From Oreocharis arfaki (lineage: Eukaryota; Chordata; Aves; Passeriformes; Paramythiidae): a stretch of 64,000 nt of DNA. The stretch's first letter is position 1; every line of letters begins with the position of its first letter. A program made the translations under genes and the position numbers. Below are positions 50,104 through 62,499 of the stretch, one piece after another. Under the pieces are notes generated by a model that worked only from the letters and a program-made list of their open reading frames with translations, was not told where the DNA came from and did no database searches. Location of the stretch: NCBI GenBank assembly GCA_013398015.1, contig VZRR01002800.1, forward strand, positions 32,177-96,176. Reading direction: 5' to 3'.

Positions 50104-53100
50104 CTTGCCTACAGCCTGAGTACCAGGGGCTGATGGCACATTCCCGTGCCCTGCACATGCCGCCTACACTTGAGCCAGTGCGTGTACGCTGAGGACCGTA
50201 TCTTCCCCTGTGTCCAGCTGCAGTCCCATGGCAGAGCAAGCCCTGACCGAAGGTTTATGCTTCAGCACAAGACTCAGCAAGGAAACCCCCACCTTCTGTA
50301 AGCGCTACAGCTCTCTCCGAGCTCTGCCATATCCTCATCACCATGCCATGACAAATTTGTAAAGGGGCTCTTCTCAAGTTCTGGCACATCCAGGAAACAC
50401 AGACAGCCTGCAGGTATGAATCCAATGCTCCTGCAGACTCGGTATGACCAGCTATTTATATAATTAGCTAAAAACCACACAAAGTGCAAAATGCAGTCAC
50501 CAAGTCGGATGTAAATAATCCGCAGTGGGACTATTCTGCAAGTACCAGGAGAGGCCAAAATGGGCAGGATTCAATCAATGATGCACAACCACCTCTAGCA
50601 ATGAACAACCCCCAATGCGAAGAACACACACAAAAGACACGGCAGACAAAAACTGAACTGGATAAAGCCGCCAGTCTCAGGACACCTCCATTTTCTGCAT
50701 CTCACTGATTTTGCTATGTCTGCTCATGGGGAAGTTCCCGATTGGCAACAACAGCAATTACAGCTTATAATATTAACTCCAGAGTTTCCCAAAGCACCAA
50801 CAGAAAAAATGGTTTTCCAGTTTCATTCAGGATTTCAGGAGGCTCTCATTTCAGTCCAAGAAAATATTCTGACTCTAAAATGCCAGTAAGCTTGAATTGC
50901 TTGAACCAGCTGCGACAGCAGCAGATTTCAGTCCCTACATGATAATCCTGGTACGAAGGCTGCATTTTGTGCAGCCGTGGAAAAGGCAGCTGACCTGCCA
51001 TTACCTGCAGAACTGTTTACTTCTTCCCTAGGAGCAGGAGCACATCTGGGGGAGAAAAGAGACCCTGGCCTAGCCACACCCCGACCCTGGTGGTCACCCC
51101 ACTGTACAGATGGAACAAGGCAATGGAAAATCCATTACTGCTTCTGGGGCACAGAGAAAGCCTGACACAGAAATACATGACACTTGGAGAGCTCCTGACA
51201 CCACAGAAGTGCCAAATCATTTACTTAATGCCTTGGTGTCAGACCTTTCATGTAGGCATATAGCCCCTGCCTCTTTCCAATCACCACCTGGGACTGGCCA
51301 AATCTCTCCTCCAGGGTAAACGAGGCTGAGCCACTGCAGCTCCCCTAAGCTCCCCTCATGTCAATCATGCTTGAAATTCAAGCATTTTTTTTAACAGTGC
51401 AGATGTATGCTGACCCAAGAGATGCTGGTTTACAAACAGGGAAAACGGGGAAAATCCAGAATCTGTGACCCTCTTCTCAGAGAAAAGCCTTGTTCAAGAG
51501 CGGCATGTGAAGGAGACTAAGCATGAAAAATCCTAACAATCTTTTCTTGATTTTGTTCTTCAAACTTCTCAAAAATCACTATCATCATTTACAAGTGGAG
51601 TACAAATTGTGAAAGTTTGTGAGTAATATAATTTACCCATTGTAAAGAAAAATTTTGATCACCTCCCTGTATATACATATATTTGATAGATGCATTAGAG
51701 ACACATAGATACATGCTCTGTACAGGCACATAGGTACACACATGCATTGTGACTGCACCTCATCATTTCCTGCTCTCTGGATTCTACTGATTTCTTGATG
51801 AATCAGAATTATTCCTCTTGCTCATTACTTTTCTACTTATTTTATATTAGCATTTATAACAAACATCCATCCAAATTGTCAAGTCCTGCTTTTCCACAAA
51901 ACTGGTTCTTCTTTCAAAAATGCATTCCCACGGAAGAATCCTGGCCAGCCCCATTACTGGCACTATCAGGATGATCTGAAAAGTCACCTACCCCTAAACT
52001 GAATTTTAGCTAAATCTGTGTGAAGAGGTTGTTCCTTGAAAAGCATCTAGCAGTCGACAGCTCCTGATGAGAACAGCTGGAGCTACAGCAGGGCTGTAAG
52101 GAGTGGTAGAAGTCTGGGCATTTCATTAACATAGCTCTGAGAAAATCCCTGCTCCATTGAAGCCAGTGGCAAACTGGCAGGGCTTCACCTCAGAGGCGGA
52201 GGAGAGCTCTCTAGAAAATAGGGGCCCCGGGGACTGCATTAGGAGAAAAGTGACAAACGTGCCTGATGTGCACACAAGACAGCTGGTAACCGTCTTGCTC
52301 AGAAAGGGCAGCTGTGCTGGCGGGGAGTTTTCCTGTGCTGAGCTGTGAAAAGGTGAGCGTCACTGAAGGCCAGGGCAGAACCAGCCCATCCCTCACAGCC
52401 CTCAGACATGAGCCATGGGGACATCCTCATCTGGGGACAGCTGCCCACCAGCCCCTGCCATCCACCCAGCCATGCCCATGTCCACAGGGACCCCACAGAG
52501 GTCATGAGCTGGCACCAGAACTCCAGAGTGCAGGGATGCCAGCAAACCCACGCGTCCAGCATGCTAGCAGCTTGGGGTATCACAAGAAAGCAGGGACACA
52601 CATTGACAGTGAAGAACATGGAACGCTCCACCATCTGACAGAACTGAAGATTGTACCAGGAGCGTCTCAGCCCACAGGCTCTATCACCTGGCTGGGCAGA
52701 GCCTGGTCTTTCCCTCCCCAGAATACTGTCCTCCCTGAGCATAACTCAGGCGAACATGTTGCCCTCAAACATCGGAACAGCTCAGTTTGGAGGCTGACAT
52801 GGCTTTTTGCTTCATTGCCATGAATTTAGACAGGCAGAAATTTCTCTGAAACTGAGACTACATTATTTTAATGCTGCTGTTGCAGAGATCTGAGCTGACC
52901 TACATTTATTCTTTATTCCCTAGAACTTCATGAGGAATAAACTTTCAAAGAGAAATCCTGTGCCAGCTGAGCTGTGCCTGTTAATGCCTGGGATGGCTGT
53001 ATCAGCACCGACAAGCCCACAGATGCAGGGTGGTTCTTGGAACACTCGAGAGTTTAATTCTTATGCCCTGAGGCAGTTAAACTCCTCCTCCAGACGTTCT

Positions 53101-53137
53101 CAACCATCTACGTGTGACACCATCACTGCTGATGTCA

Positions 53138-53235
53138 ATACATGGTCCATGAGTTACATCATCACTGCTGGCATCAAATTACCAGCATGGCCAGAGCCTG
53201 CTGCCAGTTCAGCACGTTCAGAATGGACCATGTAT
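53138..53235. repeat. 13-bp inverted repeat with 72-bp spacer
   Basis: The arms atacatggtccat (53138-53150) and atggaccatgtat (53223-53235) are exact reverse complements. The spacer has a smaller possible stem (gctgg...ccagc). The span is of pre-miRNA size, but the long stem needed is absent. It may be chance. Confidence 0.55.
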
Positions 53236-56200
53236 GGTACACAGAAGGCAAATGCAAAAACTGAAAGAAAACTCCACGTGTTCTCAGAAATTATGTCCAA
53301 GAACTCAAAAATGAGCTTGCAATGAAATGCTAAAAAGATAAATAAGACCTTCACCAAGAATAGATCACTTTGGATATAGCACAGATGAAGCCATCATTGC
53401 AACGTAATAGCAAAGCCCATATCAAACTCTATTTAAAATTATAATGTCAGTGTCTGTGTGGTGAGGGAAAACCATCTCTTCTGAGGAGAGAAAGAAACTG
53501 GGGGAGAAATAGCCCAACCCGCTCTGCAAACCAGGGAATAGAAGCCTGAACACAAAGCACAGTCTACATCAGCAGGAGAAATTCAGATCGGTACTTGCCA
53601 ACCCTGCAAAAGCTCATTCCCTTCAAAAGCTTCATCTCTCTGTAGCCACTGGACTTATTCCCCAGGGTAAAGACAACTCCAGCGAGTAAGCACTGCTGAA
53701 GTGGGGCTAGAAATCATTAAAGTAAACTCCAGCACTTCATGAGGACTCTGAAGGGGGCTTCTTTTTCTTTCACCTCTGTGTGGGCTTGGACATCTCCACT
53801 TGTTTCACCTGATTGCCTGCAGTACAGAGTTTGTTTTCTGATTTTTATGCATTTTCCTACTGCCTCTTTCCAGTTATTGCTGGCTTGTCAGTGGGGTCTT
53901 TGCATCCCAGGTGCTCCACGTAGGCATCTCCCCAACAATGCGATAGAGCCGGGAGGCAAGGTCAGTCCCCTTCCCACTCACTTGGCAGTCTCTCTTCCTA
54001 CTCACCACCACCCAGACAGACACCTAAGTCCTTTAACATAATAAACTTGAAATTTCTATTGGCAGGTCGGTTTTTTTCTCTCCATAATCTCCTGCTTTTT
54101 CCCCCTCACTGTTTTTCTGCTTTTAACTGTTTCCCTTGCAGTTAAGGACAAGTTTGCACACCACTTGCATGGTGCAGAAGACCCCAAGAAAGAGCTGGAG
54201 AGGACACCATCAGTCCCCAGCACCACCAGGCTCTGGTCGCTATTTGAAGTGAGCCAAATAATAGGGATTTATGTCAACACCGGACCTCACCAGTGGTTAA
54301 TTTATGCACTGAACTCCGTCACCTGCTGGCTGCAACATGTGTTTTTCTTCTGATGATGCTGAGAGTGTGGGTAGGCAGCACAAACACCTCTGTGGGCTCT
54401 GTCACCACCCCTGCTCCTAGGCCAGCACCATGACCCCTCATTCAGCAAGTCCTCCCTGATGGGGTTGCTCAAGAACCCCAAGTCAAAAGTGCCTAAACCA
54501 ACTCAGGAAACCACAAGGAATAGATCTTGGTTGTGTGGAAAACCCACCCCTTCTCAGGAGGGGAGAGGGCTTTTACACCAGAGCAGATGCTCACTAGATG
54601 TGTCCTTGGATGAGCAGGACCCTGAGAGCACACACAGAGCCAGCAACGACTTCCAGAAAGAGGGGTGTCTGAGTGACCAGAGGAGTCCCACATTCCAGCC
54701 TTCAGAGACCAAAGATTCTGGTATTTGGTGGAGTAGAATCTCCATTACCAGTACTTACAGTAAGATCTACTTTACCTTTATGAAAATTTGGAAAGCCGTA
54801 GCTGGAAAGTGGGGTTTACACACTCATAACTAACTTCATGGCTGGTAGGCCTCTCCTTATAGCCCTGGGCCCTCCAGGGAGCTACAGGCTGGCACAGCAG
54901 GTCTCACCACCCAGGGCTTTGTGCCATGGTACAAAGCTCAGGGATGAGGTGGAAGCTCTCTGCTATTGTAGACATGGCACTGGGACCAAGAGGGCAGAAC
55001 AGGCATATGTTTGTCTCCACCATAAGGAGACAGAGCAGCAGAATGCCCCTGGACACTATTCATCTGCCATATGCACACACTGCAAGTCACGGCACAACCT
55101 CAGGCACAGAGATGTGGACATCGCACCTGACTGTTTTGGGAAAAGTTTAGCATCAGCTGTGGTTCTGGGGTTCAACTTTTAAAGAAGTGGACTTAATACA
55201 AAAGCAGAAAAAATAATTTACAAGCCTTCCAGCAGCCTCCTAGAGGTGATACCTTGGCACATTGTCCCTTGACCACAAGAGGAGATGACAGAAGAACCTG
55301 GCAGCACCTACTCCATGTTGGGCTCCCTTAGGAAGCCACTGACCTTCTCATGCAGTCTCCAAAACATTTGTGCCCACAGCCCTTCAAACCTCTGCCTAGA
55401 TGTGAGTGTAGCTTCTTATTTCTGTCCCTCTGGGAAAACATAGCTCATGCACCTGGTATGGAGGAAAGACACAAAATCAAGGAACGCTCACTCATACTGA
55501 GTTGTATGCTTAGCTTTTCTCTGTCCCTCTGTCCCCAGACATGTCACTGACTTGGCAAGCTCTTCTCCACCTTTGTCACTGCCAAGCACTTCTCCAGCTG
55601 ATCTCAACAGTGGCCACACTGCTGGTGTCATTGGAAATATCCCCGTCAGCTTCAGTGCACAGGTCAGCTCCTGCTTGGATACCCAGACAGGCCTAACCCA
55701 GGGCATCCCTTCAGGAAAACAGGGTGACTAAAATGAGACGGTTCTATAAGACACTGGATTGCACCTACCATTGTGTGCAATCCTTCTCATTTCCTTTCCC
55801 TTTCTATTAGTGTCCCAGCCCCTCTTGGAGGCCTATTTTCTCGGACAGAAGGCTGTGACCGAAACACCTGGGAACACACCACATCTGTGATTAAAGGCAT
55901 TTCTCAAAGAGTTCAGTTGAGGAAAGAAAGCACCAGCACTTACACCATCGCACCAGATGCTGACAGCAATGTTGGATTATAGTTGGTGAGAAGAGAAACA
56001 AAACAAAACATAACAACTGGTACAAGTGGAAGTTTCCTTGTACACTGCTTTCAATTCCCCAAACTCCTCCACTGCTGAGAAGTCTCTGTTAATACTGAGT
56101 TTGAAATATGATCTCTGCAGCTCTTCCATGCAGGTATCTGAATCTGCGTAACCTCTCTTAGAGCAAGGAGGGGCAGGTGGAGAGCAGACACATGCATCCT

Positions 56201-56501
56201 GTGTGGCACTTTGTTGAGGATGTCCTGCTGAATTTGGGCAGACTGGGCCACAGACAGTTTGCAATCAGGCACTTATGGTTTCACAGCGCCTTTTGCTGGT
56301 ATCAGCTGCATCTATAAAAGGGAAGCACACAGGCCAACAGGTCTAGCACAGCCCATGTCCCTGTGAGGAAACAGATTATTTTCTGCGCCACCATGGCTGC
56401 ACCTGAGCTGAGCAGTGACATGATGCCCCTCTGTGCCAACCTCTGCATTAGCAGACACCAACTGAAAGAGTGCCAGCTTGCACACTCTAATATTGTGCCA
56501 G

Positions 56502-56511
56502 GGAAGTGAAA
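56502..56511 (+). promoter_or_regulatory. Second exact ETS-IRF composite motif (GGAAGTGAAA)
   Basis: The same 10-mer as at 42952, here on the plus strand in unique sequence of intron 5, without a transposon nearby. A single motif is weak evidence. Confidence 0.2.
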
Positions 56512-59112
56512 ACCCTATAGTGGGTTTTTGGGGTTGTTTTTCTTTTTTCCCACAAGTTGGACTTTGATGGTCCCTGTGGGTTCCCTTCAGTTCAGTATAT
56601 TCTGATTATAGCCATAGCAGGATGGGCCACATGACATCTGTGCCCATTGACGGTCTGTTTTAATAACATACAAGTAATGTTAGGGCATGACAGGCATCTT
56701 GGACTTCCAGAGAAACTACCGTATGCAAACAGATTTCAGACTGGCTCAGCTGCTGTTCATGTTCAGCTGCTGCCCCTATTATCTGCCAGTATTAAAGATT
56801 TCTGCACATTTCTGTGTCAGAACTGAAGGCACAAGCATACTTGTGGAAGGTCAGGCACTCACACCCCGACACAAGCTGCAGTATTTGCTCCAAAAAGGCA
56901 TTATTCTCCTGCGGGGAAATGGTTTGTGTTTCGCATAAAGCAAGGAGAAGCCACAAGGATGGAGATTCTTGTGAGTCTTCCAAGTCTGTTCATAAACCCA
57001 CTGGCAGTCAGTCTCATCTCTCTGCAAGACTACAAGAACGAAGTTCTTCCTCCAGCCCCAGACTAGCCCTGACAGCATCCACAGCTGCAGCAGGGCACAG
57101 AGAGCAGGTGCCTGCACCAAAGGCAGGATTTGCATTCAGACATGCTCAGACTGAGCAGCTCAAGCCCACTACAGACCAGCAAGCAGAGGGCTCTGCACAA
57201 GGTGCAACAGAGCTACACCCAGCATCTCCCCACAGCAGCCAGCATCGCTCCCACACACTCCCCTTGCTCTGTGAACACTCTCGGAAAAGACCAGCAGGCA
57301 CAACATGATTCCCACTGAGCACAGGTCTGGGCTCTTTGAGATGCAGGAGGCCTTTGGTGGAGGGATGTCACTCTCCCACTAAGACAGCCACAGCTCACAA
57401 GGACATCCCAGGTGGAAAGTACATCCCATGCCTCAGGCATGCATGCTTGCTTCAGGATCCCTCTCAGCTGGCATGACAAAAACACAGCAAGTGTGCTTAC
57501 ACTTAGGCGTAACTTGGGCGTTTCTGACTTCTCTTCCAGACCTGCACAGCTCTGCTCAATGGAGACCAGGGCTAGCAAAGAGAGGAGTGAAGGGAGAAGG
57601 AGGGTTGGGCTCTGCCTTGCCATGCACTGGCCCTCCTTCCCCCACCATCCTCAGAGAATCCTCTAGAGCACTTATGGCCCAGCAACCTCCTTCATCCCCA
57701 AAACATGTCCTGAGCACCACATTTGTGCCTGGTCTAGTATGCGCCCGTCTGTGGACAAAAGGCTCTTTCACCCTCTTGTCAGTGCTCAACAAGGATTAAT
57801 TAACTCCACTTCAGAAAGCTTTGACTTCCAGTCAGCGGATGCTCAGCACTGCCCAAAATATGTCAGGTTTCCATCATGAAACCAGCACCGCTCATCCGAC
57901 CAGCTGTTGGCAGTGCAGTGAAACCAGCCCCTACACGTACATCGGCTGTCAGCATTGGATGGAGCATCCAGCTTGCTCTGACTTGGGGTCTTGCTGCCCT
58001 AAAACAGACCCCATTGAGAGCAAGCACCCCACGATGGTCACTCTGTGCATCCCTGTCACCCACCTGCACCTCTACAGCCCTTCCCTGAGCTGTCAGTCTG
58101 GGCAAACTTGCAGCCGCTTCACCTGAGGAGGTAATCTGCAGGCAGAACAGCAAGGCAGCTGCCTGGCATCCTCCACTGCTGGAGGCTGCAGCAGCCGCCT
58201 GTATCTCTCTGCCTCATTACAGAGCAGTCTGCTCCTCATGTCAGTCTCCAGTAGCATGTCCTTTAACCAAAAGTGAAAGCAACTGATCCCCCACGAAGGC
58301 ACATCTGCTCCAAGTCTGTATTACAACAGGGGAAAAAATGACACCTTCAGATACATAAACCAATAAAGACCGTCTGATTTGGTTTGCCCCTGTTGCTACC
58401 CAGCAAGCTCCCTACTGGGTTAAAGACTGGTGACATCTGCTAAAAAAATGTCAAGAGTGAGAAGAACAAAACTGGTTAATGAATTATATCAAGTGCTCAG
58501 TGCATCTGGAAGGGTTAGTCCACCCCACCTCACCCCCAGGCCGAGGGCAACCAGGATGTCTGGACAGCACTGCACAGCCAGTGGCTCCATGAAATGTGTG
58601 CAGGGAGGCAGAGCAGCAGGCACTCACCTTCCAACAGCTACAGAGAAAGGACATAATGTGAGGGGCTCTCTGTGGAGACACCCTCTCCAAAGTCGGGAAA
58701 TGGTTAAATTATCTCTGCTGCTTGTGCATCTGCATCATGATACAGGCCATAATTAGGTGACATGCTTCTCGTCTTCACATCAGAAGAATGTATAGCAGAT
58801 ACAGAGCCTTGGGACACCTCCTTGGGCACAGTGCGCCCACCCACAGCCATCCAGAAGGACCTTCTGCTAAGCAGGATAGGGAGGGTGTTAGGGATGCTCC
58901 CAGGGATTCCCCCAACAGACAAAGATGTTGGACTACCTGACGATGCCTCTCCAAACCCGCAGCCCTGAGCCTATTATAAAAGCCATTTAAGCAGCCTGCT
59001 GAGGACAGCAGTACTGTCCAGCTTAGGAGCTCAAACCCCATGACTCACCTTGCCAAACGGATGGGGTTGCTTTAGCAATCACATGCTCATTTCTGAATGT
59101 GAACTGAAAAAA

Positions 59113-59130
59113 GCTGAGAAGGTTCTCAGC
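59113..59130. repeat. Small perfect palindromic hairpin
   Basis: The arms gctgagaa and ttctcagc are separated by gg. An 8-bp stem with a 2-base loop in unique intron 5 sequence. Confidence 0.7.
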
Positions 59131-59752
59131 TCTACTTCTGGAACTGCTTTTGCTTTTCAAGGAAACACTTAATCCTTTTCTCTGCAGTTAAAGCAGAGCC
59201 TTCTCACAGGCACCCAAAAAATGGCTCTATGGCACAGGAGCCATGTGGTGTCAATACAGACAGCCCCTCTCCTGACCTGGCTGATAAAATGCAAAACTTC
59301 CACCCTACCTGCTTTTAATGCATATATTTAACTATGCATTCATGACCTGGATTTGGAAAAAATATCAGGTGTACAGTCACAGAGTTAAGTAACAATGGTA
59401 TATTTAGCAAGAACCTGAGCACAAGGAGTTTTATACTCCCACCATCAGATTAGTTCCCACGTGGCTGAAATTTGCCCCACCAAACTCTAGCAGTTCTTCT
59501 TGCAGTTCAGTAAATATGGGTCTATTCTGCAACCTGATCGTGTGCTGCCACTGAAGGATGCACAGGCACATGACCCTGTTTGTACAGCTCAGGTGCCAGG
59601 CTGCTGATTTTACCTGTGTTTCCTCCCGGGGATGGGGGGCAAGTTGGGGGGTGCCACTACAGCTTCAGCACACCCACCCACCACCCCCTCCATCCAGGAG
59701 AGGTTGGGCAGCAAGGGACAGTGGGGGCAGTGCAGGGATCTGGACCTGAGGG

Positions 59753-59887
59753 AGAGCAGAGGCCCTCTGGTGACACAACAGCCCATGTCACCAGCAAGGT
59801 GGACAGAGCTTGCTGGCAACACAGCCATGCAGAGAGAGGAGCTGCCACAAGAGGGTTCCCGGGACAGGAACCTCCTGTTTGCAGAAC
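59753..59887 (+). repeat. Direct repeat copy A, upstream-coordinate side of exon 5
   Basis: About 120 bp are nearly identical (about 7 mismatches in the core by eye) to copy B at 61239-61372, in the same orientation. The shared part includes 'gtcaccagcaaggtggacag' and 'gagagaggagctgccacaag'. I do not recognise a transposon family. Both copies happen to translate to similar peptides in one frame (MSPARWTE..., REELPQEGS), but no extended ORF or gene support exists. It could be an unrecognised repeat family or a local duplication. Confidence 0.85.
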
Positions 59888-60766
59888 AGAGCTGGACCCG
59901 CACCAGCAGCAGGGGCTGAGGAACACGGGTGCTCCTCAGCAAGAGGCAGGAGTGTGACTCAGCAGGAAGGGCACTCACGCCTCCTCCAGATGCCCTCTGC
60001 GTCCTCAGCTGAAAAAGCCCCACTACAGTTCATGTGTCCCCTCCGCTACACAAATTGTATCCACTGCCATGGCTTCAGCTTCTCTCTCTAAGTTCTTCCA
60101 AAATGAAAGTAATGCTCTAAACTAAAGGTATTTTAATAAGACACCAACACAGAACTTCCCCTCTTTTACCTTCCACTCCACCTCTGATGCCCTTTTCTTC
60201 AAAACATTATTTTCATTAGGATGCAGAACAAAACAGGACCATACACCCTGTGGATCTGAGGAGTGTATCAACAATATCCAAACCCAACCAGACTGTGCTT
60301 ACTCCCATCCTTCAAGACTGACAAATGTCCCTGGTGAAGAAAGTCCTGAGAGAAGCAGCACAGCAGATGTCTCTGCAGTTAATTTTCTATCACTTTGCAG
60401 ATATTTCCTAAGTCAGGTGGCCACAGAGTCAGCACAAGAGTGTCTCTTCCCCTGTTCATTGGCAGGGGGAAAAAGTTCCACAGTGTGGAGGAGGGCCTGG
60501 CTCAAAACCGACACACTGCCATAGCTTTCCAAAACACCGGGACAAGCCCCTGCTCCTGGCCACTGGGTCACTCTGATGGACCCCGGCTTGTCTGTGACCT
60601 TGGCAAAGTCCTGCTGAAACAGAACCAAACTGCACTGCAGTCAATGGTGGCAGCAGATGTCCACAGCTCCATCACATCACAAACACGCAGCGTCCACCCC
60701 AGCCCCGACCCACCCCTCTGGCTGTGCAGCCATGCACACCCCCTCCCAGAAAACAGCTCCTGCTAC

Positions 60767-60895
60767 CTTCATCCCGCTTGCGCTTGTTGCTCTCAGTGCC
60801 GGGGGAGGCAATTCCCAGGATCCCACTAATGGAGTAGGAGGAGCCAGCAGAGTCAGTGGTGACAGAGGACACCTGGGTGACAGATCCCGTGGAGG
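60767..60895 (-). CDS. PAX5: PAX5 exon 5 (129 bp), octapeptide and NLS
   Basis: On the minus strand this exon follows the acceptor gccttgcag and precedes the donor gtagca. Its first two bases complete a codon begun in exon 4 (alanine here, valine in human), and it leaves one base for exon 6. The peptide reads ASTGSVTQVSSVTTDSAGSS, then YSISGILGIASPGTESNKRKRDE. It carries the octapeptide YSISGILG, which recruits Groucho/TLE co-repressors, and the basic NKRKRDE stretch, part of the nuclear-localisation signal. The length equals human exon 5 (c.476-604, from memory). Both borders have the same phase, so loss of this exon would keep the reading frame while removing the co-repressor motif and NLS. 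The stretch SPGTES before the basic region differs from human SPSADT. The exon is bracketed by near-identical direct repeats. Confidence 0.98.
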
Positions 60896-61238
60896 CTGCA
60901 AGGCAAGGACAGGCAGTCAATCTCAGGACAGCATGGGCACCAGCTTACCCAAAAGCCACCAGCCCCCGTGGCACGAAGGAGGTGGGCTGGGGCTCAGCTG
61001 GCCATTGTGGCACCTCCAGCTCAGGAAAAGCCCTTACCCACCCCAGCCATGCCCAGTCCAACCCAGCAGCATGCCACAGCAGCCCTGTGCAGGGGTGGGA
61101 GCAGAGGCATGTTCAGTCTTTGCCCCCTTCACAAGGGGTTGGGTCTGTGTGCTGTGGGATGGGAGATGCTTCTCCTTATCAGTCAGGCACCTCATGCCAC
61201 ATGAGGCTCAGTGAGCTTGGAAAAGCTCATTGCTTGGG

Positions 61239-61372
61239 ACAGCAGAGGTCCTCCAGTGACACAACACCCCATGTCACCAGCAAGGTGGACAGAGTTTGCT
61301 GGCAACACAGTCATGCAGAGAGAGGAGCTGCCACAAGAGGGTTCCCAGGACAGGAACCTCCAGGGAGCAGAG
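61239..61372 (+). repeat. Direct repeat copy B, intron 4 side of exon 5
   Basis: The partner of copy A at 59753-59887, in the same orientation 1.49 kb away, with exon 5 between them. Similarity begins at agcagagg and fades after ggaacctcc. Differences are mainly transitions, as expected for neutral divergence. Confidence 0.85.
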
Positions 61373-62499
61373 CAACCTCCACTTGCTGTGCTAGATGTGC
61401 TGTCTGCATCCTGTTAGACTATGCCACTAGACTCTGGTCAGAGGAGACCTTGCACAGCTGGGGTTGCCCAGGGATGGACATCTGAAAGACCTTGAGGTTC
61501 CCCAAAATATGACCTAAATCCGTTTTGCATTTACAAGAGCCCTCAGAAAAGGGTACTGTTTGTGTCCAGCAGGGGTGGTCACTCACCAACAGCCTACACC
61601 AGTCTGGATGTGCCAGATCGCACTGCAAACACTGTTTACATGATGCTGTGGGTGTCCAAGGCTTCATGGAAGCAGGCAGAGGAGGGAACACCACCATCAC
61701 CTCCCTCAGCTTACAGGCTGAGCCTGTCCTGCCACGTCCCTACATCCTAGAAATCATCATGCAGACCCCAAGGACAGGATGGTGGGATACACTGTGGGAC
61801 CACACCGAAGACCCCCAGACACAACTCACATGGAGCAAACCCATATCAGGAATCCCTGCTGTCTCTGTCAACTCCAGGCCCTGAGAAACAAGATTTTTCT
61901 TCTCTATTCTTGACTTTCTCAAGAAGAGACAGCAATTAAGCCACCACCGTGAGATAAAGGAAGTTTTCCGAGATAGTTCTGGTATTTTCTGGAGACAAAG
62001 CCTGAGGGCACAGGGTCTGCAGTATGACTCCGCTGACGAGCTGAAAGAGTGCAGGCAGCTCTGTGCCTCCACGCCCTTTCTCCAGGTGCCAGCACACCCT
62101 TGCCAAAGAGAAGCAGCCAGCATTTCACCATATCACAGGTGACAGCATAAAGGCAGACAGAAACTAGGGCCCCCATACTTCTTCCTATGAAGCAAGGGCT
62201 GACTTGTGCCCTGATGGGTTTCATGGAACAGGGACAGAAGAAGAGCAGCCCTCAGCCCCAGCTGAGCCTCTCCATCCCTGCTGCATTGCAGCACAGAAAC
62301 AGCCACCCTCCTCAGAAAGACACCGTCAACCAGGAGAAGGGCTGAGGGTGTCTCACCATCCTGGGGTTCTCCGGGTCACCCTCTGCCAGTATCACCTCCC
62401 TCAGGGTGCAGCATCACTGTTGTGTGGCTGAATTAAAAGTTCAGAAAGTTTTGCTACCTCTTCACTCAAGACTGCAAGTGCACAAAGAACTATGGAAGG

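Larger units (their letters stand above)
30506..60766 (-). other. PAX5: PAX5 intron 5 (30.3 kb)
   Basis: This is the longest intron in the window, from donor gtagca (60766-60761) to the exon 6 acceptor. In mouse, intron 5 is reported to carry the B-lineage Pax5 enhancer bound by PU.1, IRF4/8 and NF-kappaB, so its unique blocks matter. CR1 pieces lie at 34558-34695, 35108-35402, 40195-41090, 42178-42478, 42479-42724, 48568-48668 and 49640-49735. Conserved-looking blocks are at 33480-33760, 35690-36000, 38740-39010, 39440-39800, 41180-41440, 43660-44010 and 44230-44470. One arm of a direct repeat is at 59753-59887. Stretches with nothing recognised are 30510-33480, 36000-38740, 44480-48560, 49740-59750 and 59890-60766. 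Confidence 0.9.

Noticed and set aside
17411..57135. Further octamer motifs at 17411-17418, 21850-21857 and 57128-57135
   Set aside because: About two are expected by chance per 64 kb and none of these is in a clearly conserved-looking block. Only the one at 14345 was kept as part of a block.
60856..61485. Plus-strand open frame of 209 codons overlapping exon 5
   Set aside because: It is antisense to part of PAX5 exon 5 and runs through direct-repeat copy B. There is no codon bias or family match.
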